A DNA stretch of 64,000 nt from JAJFKB01 sp965230515 (GCA_965230515.1 OZ246007.1:3224001-3288000); one strand, 5' to 3'; shown: positions 1 through 8,685, numbered from the stretch's first letter. The notes: a model not told the origin generated them from the sequence alone. Program-made: numbers and translations.

Positions 1-1004
1 TATACGTTGTTAGCTTTACTGTAGCCCACAATTGCCCGACGTTTGACCTCACCGTCTATATTCGGATGCTGCAATTTTCCAATATACGGGTCTTCATAGG
101 GGAAAAACCAAGCCACAACGCCGTTAGCCATGTCATAGTTTTTCAGGCCAAGGCTGCGCATATTCCTATCCCAGGATGAAGAGATTAGGAAGTTAAGTCG
201 TTTATTGGCTTCACTGGTCGTCAGATTTAACTTGCCTTTACCATCAAGTTTACTGATCTCATCCATGTACAAATCAGAGTACAGATAAATGCTGTTTTCC
301 CAATCTTCGAAATATCCCTTTACAGTGAACTTGTCAGCAAATGTAGATAATCGACCGGAATATTCAAACCAAGGACAGGGGAAACCAGCCACTGTCTCTT
401 TGTAGTCAGAAATTTTTACCGGGAGGCTGTAGAAAGACAGCTTCGGGGGTAGGCTTTCAACTAAAAGCCAATTTGATAGGAGGCAGCCCGGCTCTTCTGT
501 GAGAGTTATATTATTACTACGCTGTAAATTTAGAACTGATCCCAAATCAGTAGCGATACTCTCAGTCTTAGGAACCAGATCTTCCAATAGCCGTTTTGAA
601 AGCTTTTTCAGTCCGTCAGCCCAATTAGTATTGAAGAAGACTATGTTTCTATCTGACAAGCCGTAAGGCTGCGCTTCAGGCTTTGAGTCATCAATTATTA
701 TGGGTATGACAAATCTTAGAAGATCATAATTTTCTTCTGCATTCAGGGCTAAATCAAGTTCGCGTTTAACACCAGGTTTAGATAGCGCTGTCTTGGTGAT
801 AACAAGAATAAACTTAATTGTGAATTTATCGATGGCTTCTTCGATATCGTCCCACCAATTCTCGCCACCAAAGAGTTGGGTCACATCAGACCAAACCTCA
901 TAACCTAACAACTTCAATCGCGTCGAAAGCCAATAGGTAAACTCATTGTCCTCTGGCGTAGCATGGCTAATGAAAACCAAACTCCTTCTTTTATCGCTAA
1001 TCAA
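1..1004 (-). CDS. TIR-domain protein, C-terminus cut by the window edge
   Basis: The reverse strand is open from a TTG at 1004 to the window edge, so about 334 residues are visible and the C-terminus is missing. The start has an AGGTGG ribosome binding site about 5 bases upstream and an in-frame TAA just before it. The N-terminus reads LVFISHATPEDNEF, then GYEVWSDVTQLFGGENWWDDI and KRELDLAL. This is the beta-A, BB-loop and catalytic-Glu pattern of bacterial TIR domains, occupying residues ~8-150. The remaining ~180 residues are not recognised. Bacterial TIR domains usually act as NADases in anti-phage systems (Thoeris, TIR-STING, TIR-pAgo and others), so an immune role is the natural inference. 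No Thoeris partner is visible. It is transcribed away from the ICE genes. The domain call is firm; the function is inferred. Confidence 0.8.
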   Translation of the reverse strand, partial: MISDKRRSLVFISHATPEDNEFTYWLSTRLKLLGYEVWSDVTQLFGGENWWDDIEEAIDKFTIKFILVITKTALSKPGVKRELDLALNAEENYDLLRFVIPIIIDDSKPEAQPYGLSDRNIVFFNTNWADGLKKLSKRLLEDLVPKTESIATDLGSVLNLQRSNNITLTEEPGCLLSNWLLVESLPPKLSFYSLPVKISDYKETVAGFPCPWFEYSGRLSTFADKFTVKGYFEDWENSIYLYSDLYMDEISKLDGKGKLNLTTSEANKRLNFLISSSWDRNMRSLGLKNYDMANGVVAWFFPYEDPYIGKLQHPNIDGEVKRRAIVGYSKANNV

Positions 1005-1784
1005 TTATTAATCCACCTGTCACTTCATCAGCCTTGCTTTCCCGAATTCTGTTGCATTTATATCCCTAAGGGTAATGTCCGCTTTGGGGCGAAAACGGCC
1101 CTTGTAGCCAAAAAAACAACGCTTCATCTTTTTATAAAGGTACTGGAAAGGGAAGGGGTTCAGGGAACAATCACCAAGTTACCTCCCTATACACCTCGAT
1201 AATTAACGGCCTATAGTACAAGATCATTTATGCATTGAGCAATGTGACATGAGTTTGCGGTATTACGCAATATTTGATTTCTCGGGATGTTGAAAAAAGC
1301 TGTCCACAAGTCCACAACCATTACGTTCTTGCGAAGCGAGCCCTCTAGCTCGCGCAGCCCGCATGGTTATGTTTAAGTCACGTGGTTGTGAGCCCTGTGG
1401 TCAGGTTTTCGCATGACCCTGATCGCTTTTGCCGCATTAAATCCGTTCGATTTCAGTAAAATTTGCGAAATTCCCGATCTACGCCATCGTCACTGCCGAG
1501 CGCAGCGGGGTAGTGACGAGGGCGTCCGTGCCAGAAACCACGCTGTATAGCGCTCGAATTTTGAAGTTACGCAAAGGTTTTCTGCTCTTATACTGCCCTC
1601 ATGTTTCGAATCTATCCGCACGCCACAGCGGTAATGTGGTAAGGGGCTCCCGCCCTTGCTTCGGTAAAATGGGAACTGCGTCACAGGGCATGACTGACGC
1701 ATCAGCCGCCAGGCTGAGCGCCCACCTTCCACTTTTCTCCTTAGGACCTTGTGTCCACCTTTCCTCTGGCACCCCGCCAACTTA

Positions 1785-1813
1785 AGCCGACTGTTACCGG
1801 TCGGCTATTTTTC
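1785..1813 (+). terminator. Intrinsic terminator-like hairpin
   Basis: The seven-base arm AGCCGAC pairs perfectly with GTCGGCT across an eight-base loop and is followed directly by ATTTTTCT. That is a good rho-independent terminator. No clear protein gene ends upstream of it, so it may terminate a non-coding transcript. Confidence 0.6.
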
Positions 1814-1819
1814 TCATCG

Positions 1820-1840
1820 CCGCGTTATGCGCGGTTTTAT
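1820..1840 (+). terminator. Second terminator-like hairpin
   Basis: CCGCG and CGCGG form a perfect 5-bp stem around a TTATG loop, followed by TTTTATT. It lies only a few bases after the stronger terminator at 1785, giving a tandem arrangement. Confidence 0.4.
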
Positions 1841-1963
1841 TAACCCCGCGGACCGATGGTTCCGCATTATTTAACAGGAGGTGACTCTTTCACCATCACA
1901 GCGGACTCTTTCATGAGTCAATTGGTTTGCATTGCGCCGATTCCCACCGGAACAAGTCGATGC

Positions 1964-2050
1964 TGCCTGAGACCAGGCATATTCAGGTCGCAACGGGCGT
2001 AGTGTCCCGGGACCGTTCCGCTTTTGCGGGCCAGTAGGCTACGAGCCTGC
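1964..2050 (+). promoter_or_regulatory. Structured leader: four consecutive hairpins before the integrase gene
   Basis: Four perfect or near-perfect inverted repeats lie within 87 bases: TGCCTG-AGAC-CAGGCA (1964-1979), the palindrome GTCCCGGGAC (2004-2013), CCGC-TTTT-GCGG (2018-2029), and a 7-bp stem around ACG (2034-2050, with one T-G wobble). They end about 37 bases before the integrase start at 2088, which has the ribosome binding site AAAGGGA. This density is well above chance and suggests a folded 5' leader or a binding region for an element-encoded regulator. Confidence 0.45.
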
Positions 2051-2087
2051 GGTTGGTCATAAACACTAACCTGAAAGGGAAGACACG

Positions 2088-2954
2088 ATGAGAGATTTGA
2101 ACTACCAATTAAAACAGCTGTGTTACAACAATCCGGACGGTAGTTATAATACCCAGGCCGACCGGCAGCGATTATTGAATCTGATTGCCAATCAACTACA
2201 TGAGATGGGCTATCGGGGTATGACGGTGCGCTCGCTCAAACCCAAACATGTTGATGCATTGGTCGAACGCTGGCTGGCAGGTAACCTGTCATCTGGCACA
2301 ATCAAAAACCGGATGAACTGTCTGCGTTGGTGGGCCGCCAAGGCCAACCGCGCCAATGTGGTCGCCCGGCATAATGCCCATTACGGCATACCGGACCGAC
2401 AGTTCGTTACGAATGACTCAAAAGCGCAGCGACTCACCGCCGAAGGGCTCGCACAAGTAAAAGATCTACACGTGCGCATGAGCCTGGAGTTACAGCAGGC
2501 CTTTGGTCTGCGCCGGGAGGAGGCGATCAAGTTTCGTCCTGACTATGCCGATCAGGGTGACCACCTGCAACTCAAGCCCAGCTGGACCAAAGGGGGTAAG
2601 GCGCGCACCATTCCGATTCGCCACCAGTACCAGCGCGAGGTATTGGAGCGTGCCCATCGTTTGGCCGGTAAAGGTTCGCTGATACCGCGGCATTGCAACT
2701 ACCGACAGCAGTTACGTATCTATGAGCGCCATACGGCCGCTGCCGGTTTTTCGAAACTGCATGGCCTTAGGCATCATTATGCCCAGCAGCGCTATGAAGA
2801 ACTGACCGGCTGGCAGGCACCGGCTGCCGGCGGGCCGTCGCATAAAAGCCTTGCCCCGGAACAGAAAATCAAAGACCGGGAGGCGCGCCTGACGGTCAGT
2901 AAAGAGCTGGGCCATAATAGGGAGGCCGTCACCGGAATTTACTTGTCAAAATGA
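2088..2954 (+). CDS. Integrase-domain protein (tyrosine recombinase fold)
   Basis: 288 residues. The N-terminal half (about 1-110) resembles a phage-integrase SAM-like DNA-binding domain and the C-terminal half is the catalytic fold. All key residues of the tyrosine recombinase active site are visible: Arg in FGLRREEA, Lys in TKGGKAR, the H-x-x-R box in HGLRHHYAQ, His in LGHNRE and the terminal Tyr in TGIYLSK. It therefore appears catalytically intact. Proteins of this integrase-domain family often sit just ahead of the pilL-like end of PFGI-1-type transfer clusters, as here. It need not be the integrase that inserts the element, which is normally at the attachment end and is not in view. The gene starts at ATG 2088 after a good ribosome binding site and a highly structured leader. 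Confidence 0.8.
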   Translation: MRDLNYQLKQLCYNNPDGSYNTQADRQRLLNLIANQLHEMGYRGMTVRSLKPKHVDALVERWLAGNLSSGTIKNRMNCLRWWAAKANRANVVARHNAHYGIPDRQFVTNDSKAQRLTAEGLAQVKDLHVRMSLELQQAFGLRREEAIKFRPDYADQGDHLQLKPSWTKGGKARTIPIRHQYQREVLERAHRLAGKGSLIPRHCNYRQQLRIYERHTAAAGFSKLHGLRHHYAQQRYEELTGWQAPAAGGPSHKSLAPEQKIKDREARLTVSKELGHNREAVTGIYLSK

Positions 2955-3051
2955 TCGTCAAAAAACCCGACAGGCGGAAGATGGATTAACCCTTCATTCC
3001 CGGTCGCCGGTTGGCGATGATCCTTGCATTCATCCTGATTGAGGTCAGATT

Positions 3052-3546
3052 ATGCTATTGCCGACTTATTCCCCCATCACTCACCTGCTTGCGATGGTAT
3101 TGTGTTACCCCGGTGTTACCGTCATCAGCCAACCGGCATCGGCAGCCGGGCTGCCGGTTATGGCACTGCACACCCAGACTCAGATTGGCCGCTATTCAGT
3201 GATGGCCGCTCAGCCAAGCGCCGGGCAGCGGGATCTGTTGTCCGTGACGAGAGCAATCACTATTCCAAACGACACCGAAAGCGTGGGTGATGCTCTGCAC
3301 TGGCTATTAAGGGATACCGGCTATCGCCTGGCGGCGGAAGTTGTGCTGTCGGAAGAGGCGAAAGCCATGCTGGAGCTGCCGTTGCCAGCCGTACATCGTC
3401 GCTTTGAACCCATGCCGCTGCAAACCGTGATGGGACTTATGATCGGTCCTGCTTTTCATCTCATCCAGGATCCCGTTCACCGCCTCATTGCATTCGAGCG
3501 TTGCGCGAAGGTTTTAAACCCCATTGCGACGGGAGGTGTGCAGTAA
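3052..3546 (+). CDS. PilL N-terminal-like ICE protein (TIGR03748 family)
   Basis: 164 residues. An N-terminal hydrophobic segment (about 5-30) looks like a signal sequence or anchor. The rest has the pattern of the PilL-like domain seen at the start of PFGI-1-type transfer regions, including GDALHWLLRDTGYRL and LPAVHRRFEPMPLQTVM. This domain resembles secretin-associated N-terminal modules and is expected at the cell envelope as part of the conjugation apparatus. ATG 3052 follows GAGG at a good distance. The gene ends in TAA, overlapping the ATG of the next gene by one base, which makes it the first gene of the first transfer block. Confidence 0.75.
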   Translation: MLLPTYSPITHLLAMVLCYPGVTVISQPASAAGLPVMALHTQTQIGRYSVMAAQPSAGQRDLLSVTRAITIPNDTESVGDALHWLLRDTGYRLAAEVVLSEEAKAMLELPLPAVHRRFEPMPLQTVMGLMIGPAFHLIQDPVHRLIAFERCAKVLNPIATGGVQ

Positions 3547-3773
3547 TGGAAGCTTTTGTCATTGCTATCGTCTTTGTTACCGCATGGGTTATGGGTGCTG
3601 AGTCCAGGCATGTTGATCCGGAACCTCGCGCTGATAGCGAGGCGGTTTTGACCAGCGAGCAGGGTGACGCTCAAGAACACTTCGTGCGCATTTGTGATCC
3701 GGATCTTCAGCTGATCATTCAACGTGATCTGACCGTGCCCGTTGAACAACAGGTCAGTAAAGATGGACATTGA
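3546..3773 (+). CDS. Small membrane protein of the transfer operon
   Basis: About 75 residues. It starts at the ATG that overlaps the TAA of the PilL-like gene, with GGGAGGTG just upstream. Residues ~3-20 are hydrophobic (AFVIAIVFVTAWVMG) and would span or anchor in the inner membrane. The rest is acidic and polar, with one Cys in RICDPDLQL. I do not recognise a named family. The spacing and overlap with genes on both sides show that it belongs to the same operon, so a minor role in the conjugation machinery is the likely inference. Confidence 0.6.
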   Translation: MEAFVIAIVFVTAWVMGAESRHVDPEPRADSEAVLTSEQGDAQEHFVRICDPDLQLIIQRDLTVPVEQQVSKDGH

Positions 3774-4581
3774 TCATCGCATGAGAAAATCCGCCATCGC
3801 ATTCATCGGGTACTGTCTTTGCATCATGTTGCCCGTGAATGCGGATACCCGGCAAGCAGCCGAATCATCATCTTCGAACACACTGGCGATCGAGCAATCT
3901 GCGACAGAGCGTATCGACTCGCAGGCGTTTCGTGCTGACCAGTGGGGGTTAGATGAATCGCAATGGCAGCGTTACCAATCTTTGCTGCAGGGTATCCGGG
4001 GCAGCGTGAGTCCTGCGACCTTGTCACCTCTCGAAGTGCTGGGCATCCACGCCCGCAGTGCCGATGAACGTCGACGCTATGCGGAGCAGTGGGCCGTGAT
4101 GATGCGTGACGATGCCGAGCGCATCCTGGCGTTTCAGCGGGCCTACGACGACGCGCAGCGACGCTTATTCCCCAACGGCGTGCTGATTGATACCCGTGTT
4201 CTGGCTTCCTCAATAGCGACTCAAGTTCAAACGGAAAAACTGACGTGGCAGCCCGAGGATCGGATCTTGTTCTTTACCGCTACCCAATGTCCGATCTGCG
4301 ATGCGGTGCTGGAGCGATTGGTCAGCCAGATTAAACACTTCTCCGGCATCGATCTGTACCTGATTGATGTGTCCGCCGGTGAGGAATCTCGCATACGCGA
4401 CTGGGCGACGGCAAAACAGATCGATCCCCAGTGGGTGAGCGAGCACCAGATTACCCTGAACATCGACGCCGGTGCGCTAGGTAAGGTCTCCGCACATACG
4501 GGTCTGCAAGGACACGATTTGCCGGTACTGATACTGCGGCGGGATGATCGCTTGATGCCCTTACCGGTATCACGATTCTAG
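3763..4581 (+). CDS. ICE protein, PFL_4693 family (TIGR03759)
   Basis: 272 residues from ATG 3763. A TTG at 3742 and an ATG at 3781 are alternatives in the same frame; the stretch after 3781 is a good signal peptide (RKSAIAFIGYCLCIMLPVNA). The mature protein begins with a low-complexity Ser-rich stretch, followed by a helical region (WGLDESQWQRYQSLLQGIRG) typical of the family. The C-terminal third resembles a thioredoxin-like fold, with FFTATQCPICDAVLERL carrying a C-x-x-C pair and a later L-P before the C-terminus. A periplasmic redox or chaperone role in assembling the transfer apparatus is plausible but not shown. It overlaps the gene before it and is followed within 12 bases by the transglycosylase. 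Confidence 0.75.
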   Translation: MDIDHRMRKSAIAFIGYCLCIMLPVNADTRQAAESSSSNTLAIEQSATERIDSQAFRADQWGLDESQWQRYQSLLQGIRGSVSPATLSPLEVLGIHARSADERRRYAEQWAVMMRDDAERILAFQRAYDDAQRRLFPNGVLIDTRVLASSIATQVQTEKLTWQPEDRILFFTATQCPICDAVLERLVSQIKHFSGIDLYLIDVSAGEESRIRDWATAKQIDPQWVSEHQITLNIDAGALGKVSAHTGLQGHDLPVLILRRDDRLMPLPVSRF

Positions 4582-4593
4582 CGGGCGCCGGTC

Positions 4594-5154
4594 ATGGCGA
4601 ATTGGCCGATCACACTTTGCGTCATCGGTTTGCTGTGGTGGTCGACGGCCGCGCAGTCGCAACCCGTGCCCGTGGGCTATCAGCAAGTCGCGAACGAATA
4701 CGGTCTCCCTCCGGGCCTGCTCTATGCGGTGGCCTTGACCGAGAGCGGACATAGCTCGCTCAGCGGTGGACAGTTCCGCCCCTGGCCGTGGGCGCTCAAT
4801 ATTGATGGGGAAGGGCACTATTTCCTGTCGCGTCAGATGGCATGGCGGGCCCTGGAGACGGTGTTGACGGAAACCAAAATCTCAGTGGATATCGGGCTGA
4901 TGCAAATCAGCTGGCGTTACCACCGTTCAGTCCTGGGTTCATCCTGGCAAGCGCTGGATCCCTACCACAACCTGCGTGTGGCCGCCGCGATCCTGCGCGA
5001 CTGCTTCGTCGAACACATCCGATGGGTTCAAAGCGCTGGCTGCTATCACGCACCCAATGACCCTGTCCGAGCTGATCGCTATGGCCAACGGGTTAAGGCG
5101 CACTGGATGCAGTTGACCGATACATCCAGGGAGGTAAGTATTGAGAATCCGTAA
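4594..5154 (+). CDS. Lytic transglycosylase of the conjugation system (VirB1-like)
   Basis: 186 residues with an N-terminal signal peptide (about 1-22, ending AAQSQ). It has the SLT-type lysozyme-like fold: catalytic Glu near residue 50 in YAVALTESG, a GLMQIS motif near residue 110, and the later NLRVAAAIL and YHAP elements. Such enzymes cleave the glycan strand between N-acetylmuramate and N-acetylglucosamine to make room for the type IV secretion channel. It lies between PFL_4693- and PFL_4695-type genes, where PFGI-1-like elements usually keep it. The ATG at 4594 lacks a strong ribosome binding site and may be translationally coupled. Confidence 0.85.
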   Translation: MANWPITLCVIGLLWWSTAAQSQPVPVGYQQVANEYGLPPGLLYAVALTESGHSSLSGGQFRPWPWALNIDGEGHYFLSRQMAWRALETVLTETKISVDIGLMQISWRYHRSVLGSSWQALDPYHNLRVAAAILRDCFVEHIRWVQSAGCYHAPNDPVRADRYGQRVKAHWMQLTDTSREVSIENP

Positions 5155-5722
5155 ACAACAATCGTTGTCAGCCCTTGTGCTTGGATTGCTACTCGCAATA
5201 AGTGGGGGTTCTGCCGCATGGGCTGAATTGACAGTGATTTATGACAGTGGCCAAACCCAACCGCTCGCACCGTTGCTCGGTCCGCTTTTGGCGGACGAAA
5301 CGTTATCGGCCGAACCTGTCGAGGCAAGCGATCCCCATCGATCGTCCAACACCTTGCTCGGTCCGGCGACTCTCAGCAATTTATTGCCTCTACGTTCACC
5401 CGGATTACAGGTCGGCGATACCGCCGATAGCCAACTGAATCCCGAAGCCCTGGCGCGTTTGGCGCAAGGGAATCCACGCCCCTTCTTTCTCATCGGCTCG
5501 GATGCGTTGTCATTGCAATGGCTGGCGACTCATCACGACACTCTCAAAGCCCTGGGTGCGGTGGGCATGTTGGTACAAGCCGATACCGAGGCGGATGTTC
5601 GACGGGTTGCTGAAGTGGCGCAGGGCTTATCCATCACTCTGGGGTCCGGGAGTGATCTGGCCGCCGCACTGGGTATTCATCATTATCCGGTATTGATTAC
5701 CCGTGATGGCATCCGGCAATGA
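5141..5722 (+). CDS. ICE protein, PFL_4695 family (TIGR03765)
   Basis: 193 residues. The start is TTG 5141, chosen because GGGAGG lies directly before it; it overlaps the transglycosylase gene by 14 bases. A signal peptide covers about residues 1-28 (LALVLGLLLAISGG-like core, cleavage near AWAEL). The mature part carries the family-type segments LTVIYDSGQTQPL, PLRSPGLQVGD and FFLIGSDALSLQWL, and ends HHYPVLITRDGI. It is a periplasmic protein of unknown biochemical role found only in this class of ICE transfer regions. Its stop codon overlaps the traD start (ATGA), so the two are translationally coupled. Confidence 0.8.
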   Translation: MRIRKQQSLSALVLGLLLAISGGSAAWAELTVIYDSGQTQPLAPLLGPLLADETLSAEPVEASDPHRSSNTLLGPATLSNLLPLRSPGLQVGDTADSQLNPEALARLAQGNPRPFFLIGSDALSLQWLATHHDTLKALGAVGMLVQADTEADVRRVAEVAQGLSITLGSGSDLAAALGIHHYPVLITRDGIRQ

Positions 5723-7848
5723 GCTCGCATCCGATGGAAGCGCTGTTGCGGCCTCCCGTAGAGTTGTGGTCCACTTGTACGGCGTTTGCGGCGGGTACGC
5801 TGGCCTGGCTCGCCCCCTGGGCCTTGATGATGCCACCGGGTATCGCCATGGCCACCAGCCTGACTTTTTTCGGTTTTGGCTTGTGGCGGGGCCGTCAAGC
5901 ATGGCGTGTGTTGCGCTACCAGCATCACATGAAGCGGCTGCCGGATTACCAAGTGCGGGCAAACCAGATCCCCGTCAGTCGCCATAAGCTGTTTTTGGGC
6001 AAAGGTTTCCGCTGGACCCAGCAACACACCCAGCGTCTGCGCGATACCCTGAAGCCCGAGGTTCAACGTTACGTTCAGCCGGGCACGTTATACCAGTGGG
6101 CGCGACAAAAGGAAGTGGCCTGGGAATCGATGCCAGTCCTGTCTTTGCTGGCCAAAGCCCTGCGTAGCTGCAGTCGTTGGAACCCGCTGGCGCCATTACC
6201 GGCCGTCGGCGGCAAGCCCGCCCTGCACGCGGTTGAACCGCAAGAGCAGCCCGTGTGGATGGATCTGGGTGAGCGGGTCGGGCACACGCTGGTGTTGGGC
6301 ACCACGCGCGTCGGTAAGACACGCCTGGCGGAACTGCTGATTACCCAGGATATCCGCCGGGGCGATGTCGTCATTGTTTTCGATCCGAAAGGGGATGCCG
6401 ATCTGTTGCGTCGCATCTACGCCGAGGCAAAGCGCGCCGGTCGGCTGGACGATTTTTATCTGTTCCATCTCGGCTTTCCGGAACTGTCGGCGCGTTACAA
6501 CGCCATCGGGAACTTCTCCCGCATCACCGAGGTCGCGACCCGCATCGCCAATCAGCTGCCCAACGAGGGCAACTCAGCTGCCTTCAAGGAGTTCGCCTGG
6601 CGCTTCGTGAATATCATTGCGCGCGCCTTGGTGGCCCTGAAACGCCGGCCGGACTACCAGCAGATCCGCCGCTACATCAACGACATCGAGCCCTTGTTTG
6701 TGGAATACGCCGGCCACTGTGCCGACGTTGCCGGCATCGAAGCCTGGGCGTCTCTGGTTGAAGAGCGCGCGGCGGATATCAAAGAGCGCAATCTACCCAA
6801 TGCCCTGCGTGGGCGGTCGATGGAAGCCATCGCCTGTATGCGCTTGCTGCAGGAGAAGGCCATTTACGATCCCGTCCTGGACGGGCTGATTTCCGCGTTC
6901 AAATACGACAAGACTTATTTCGACAAGATCGTCAGCTCCGTCGGCCCGCTGATGGAAAAGCTGACCACCGGCACCATCGCCGGGTTGATCTCACCGGATT
7001 ACCAGGACGAGCAGGATGCGAGGCCGATCTTTGAGTGGATGGATGTGGTGCGTCGCAAAGGCATTGTCTACGTCGGACTCGATGCGCTGACGGACACCAC
7101 GGTGGCCAGCGCCGTGGGCAATTCCATGTTTGCTGATTTGGTGTCTGTGGCAGGGCATATCTACAAGCACGGCGTCGCGGCCAATGGCGCTGATGCGTCC
7201 GAATCAGAACGTCAGCGGCATTCGACCCCCACCATCTCTCTGCATGCGGATGAGTTCAACGAGTTGATCGGTGATGAATTCGTACCACTGCTGAACAAGG
7301 CCGGCGGGGCAGGCTTTCAGGTCACGGCCTATACCCAGACCTGGTCGGACGTGGAAGCGCGAATCGGCAGCAGAGCCAAAGCGGGGCAGGTGGCTGGTAA
7401 CTTCAACACAATGTTGATGCTACGAGTGAAGGAACTGGATACCGCTGCGATGCTGACCGAACAGCTGCCGCGGGTTGAAGTCTTCACCCTGATGAGTGTC
7501 TCTGGCGTCGATGATTCGTCGGATCCCGGTTCCGGGGTCGACTTCAAATCCCGCAACGAAGACCGGATCAGTGTCTCGGAAGTACCGATGCTAACTGCCG
7601 CCGATATGGTCACGCTGCCCAAAGGGCAGGCCTTCGCCCTGCTGGAAGGCGGCCAGCTGTGGAAAATCCGTATCCCGTTGCCGGACGACCGCGAGGATAC
7701 GGCCATGCCCGACGACTTCGAGGCAATAGCCGAGGCCATGCGCCGCAGCTATATCACCAACGATCACTGGTACCGGGTCACCGACCACTGGTGGCACGCC
7801 GTCTCCGAGGCCGCGATCCAACCCTCAGACGCCGGTGAGCAGGCTTGA
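5719..7848 (+). CDS. traD: Type IV coupling protein TraD (SXT/PFGI type, TIGR03743)
   Basis: 709 residues. Two transmembrane helices lie near residues 15-60. The cytoplasmic P-loop ATPase domain has Walker A LGTTRVGKTRL near residue 193 and a Walker-type segment VIVFDPKGDADLL near 217, typical of VirD4/TraD coupling proteins. Later motifs include HADEFNELIGDEF (Walker B-like) and AYTQTWSD (arginine-finger region). The protein recruits the relaxase-DNA complex and powers its delivery to the type IV channel at the inner membrane. It is coupled to the genes on both sides through short overlaps (5719/5722 and 7845/7848). No relaxase gene is visible in the window. Confidence 0.9.
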   Translation: MSSHPMEALLRPPVELWSTCTAFAAGTLAWLAPWALMMPPGIAMATSLTFFGFGLWRGRQAWRVLRYQHHMKRLPDYQVRANQIPVSRHKLFLGKGFRWTQQHTQRLRDTLKPEVQRYVQPGTLYQWARQKEVAWESMPVLSLLAKALRSCSRWNPLAPLPAVGGKPALHAVEPQEQPVWMDLGERVGHTLVLGTTRVGKTRLAELLITQDIRRGDVVIVFDPKGDADLLRRIYAEAKRAGRLDDFYLFHLGFPELSARYNAIGNFSRITEVATRIANQLPNEGNSAAFKEFAWRFVNIIARALVALKRRPDYQQIRRYINDIEPLFVEYAGHCADVAGIEAWASLVEERAADIKERNLPNALRGRSMEAIACMRLLQEKAIYDPVLDGLISAFKYDKTYFDKIVSSVGPLMEKLTTGTIAGLISPDYQDEQDARPIFEWMDVVRRKGIVYVGLDALTDTTVASAVGNSMFADLVSVAGHIYKHGVAANGADASESERQRHSTPTISLHADEFNELIGDEFVPLLNKAGGAGFQVTAYTQTWSDVEARIGSRAKAGQVAGNFNTMLMLRVKELDTAAMLTEQLPRVEVFTLMSVSGVDDSSDPGSGVDFKSRNEDRISVSEVPMLTAADMVTLPKGQAFALLEGGQLWKIRIPLPDDREDTAMPDDFEAIAEAMRRSYITNDHWYRVTDHWWHAVSEAAIQPSDAGEQA

Positions 7849-8582
7849 GCACGGTGGAGCCCCGTGATCCCCGACGGCCGGTTGCACAGCCGGGTACCGT
7901 ATCCCGGTTGCTGACGGGTATCGCCCAGTGCCTCAAGTGGCTGTTTCTCTCCCTGTTGTTCTCCATTCTGGTGGAGTGGGTCGGCATGGTGTTCTGGTGG
8001 GAAGAGCAAGGACTTGGCCACAGTCGACAGATGCTGGTGAACGAATTGCAGTTCCTCGGCACCGACTTTCATCGCAGCTGGTTAACCGCCCAGCCGATGG
8101 TGTTCGCCAGTAACCTCTCGGATCGCGTCTACCAGTTTGCCTTCGAGTGGACGGGGCTCGTGGATCTGATTCATTGGATCACACCGGTACCGTCTGCGGA
8201 GGAAACCGGTCTGAGAACTGCACTGCATCGATTTTACCGGCCCGTCGCTGACTATGTGCTGGCGGGTATGCAAATCACCCAGGTCTTTGCGGTACGACTC
8301 GCCATCCTGACGCTGGCCACGCCGGTATTTGGACTGTTCACCCTGGTAGCGCTGGTGGATGGACTGGTGCGGCGCGACCTGCGGCGTTGGGGCGGCGGCA
8401 GGGAAAGTTCTTTCGTGTACCACTACGCCAAGAAAGCCGCCATACCGCTGATCATCATGGCCTGGGTGTTGTACCTGGCGCTGCCGTTCAGTTTGCACCC
8501 GTCCTGGATCATCCTGCCATTCGCGCTGGCCTTTGCCTTTGCCGTCACCATCACCGCGAGCACCTTTAAAAAGTATCTCTGA
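7845..8582 (+). CDS. ICE membrane protein, PFL_4697 family (TIGR03747)
   Basis: 245 residues and a multi-spanning inner-membrane protein, with hydrophobic segments near 32-55, 145-175 and 205-240. Characteristic parts are WVGMVFWWEEQG, HWITPVP and the C-terminal TITASTFKKYL. The family is confined to PFGI-1-type ICE transfer regions, directly after traD, as here. It overlaps traD by four bases (ATGA-like). Its last 375 bases (8211-8585, counting three bases past the stop) are repeated, with a 123-base in-frame gap, at 10551-10802 on the far side of the inserted AbiE genes. Confidence 0.85.
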   Translation: MSTVEPRDPRRPVAQPGTVSRLLTGIAQCLKWLFLSLLFSILVEWVGMVFWWEEQGLGHSRQMLVNELQFLGTDFHRSWLTAQPMVFASNLSDRVYQFAFEWTGLVDLIHWITPVPSAEETGLRTALHRFYRPVADYVLAGMQITQVFAVRLAILTLATPVFGLFTLVALVDGLVRRDLRRWGGGRESSFVYHYAKKAAIPLIIMAWVLYLALPFSLHPSWIILPFALAFAFAVTITASTFKKYL

Positions 8583-8585
8583 TAC
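8211..8585 (+). repeat. Direct repeat, copy 1 (3' end of the PFL_4697-type gene)
   Basis: This stretch matches 10551-10802 closely; an uninterrupted core of about 90 bases in the first part differs at only one position. The match stops abruptly three bases after the stop codon (TGATAC in both). The copy at 10551 lacks 123 bases, corresponding to about 8319-8441 here. The two copies bracket the minus-strand AbiE pair. Confidence 0.9.
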
Positions 8586-8685
8586 CGTGCCTGTCGAAGT
8601 CAAAGCACGACCACAGAAAACATTTCAGAATGTGCTTAATGGTTCAAAGGAGATATCAATTGTGTGCATTGTTCCCAGAGCCCCA

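Larger units (their letters stand above)
1005..2087. other. 1.1-kb non-coding region with clustered hairpins
   Basis: No open frame here has protein-like composition or a good start; the short overlapping frames on both strands between 1490 and 1785 look like by-products of moderate GC content. The notable content is RNA-like structure. GGAC/GTCC pairs at 1743-1755, AGCCGAC/GTCGGCT at 1785-1806 is followed by a T-rich run, CCGCG/CGCGG at 1820-1834 is followed by TTTT, and a GCGGA/TCCGC pair lies near 1847-1864. The decamer GACTCTTTCA occurs at 1883 and 1904. Four further hairpins then crowd 1964-2050. This may be the end of an upstream transcript followed by a structured leader of the integrase gene, or a non-coding RNA. 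Confidence 0.5.

Noticed and set aside
963..1202. 79-codon open frame on the plus strand
   Set aside because: It runs antisense to the TIR gene start, has no ribosome binding site and no recognisable domain.
1490..1785. Overlapping 90-96-codon frames on both strands
   Set aside because: They lie in the hairpin-rich region, have random-looking composition, and the plus-strand frame ends inside a terminator stem.
2088..2954. Call as the integrase that inserts the ICE
   Set aside because: The active site is intact, but its place next to the transfer genes, without visible attachment sites, fits the accessory integrase-domain family better.
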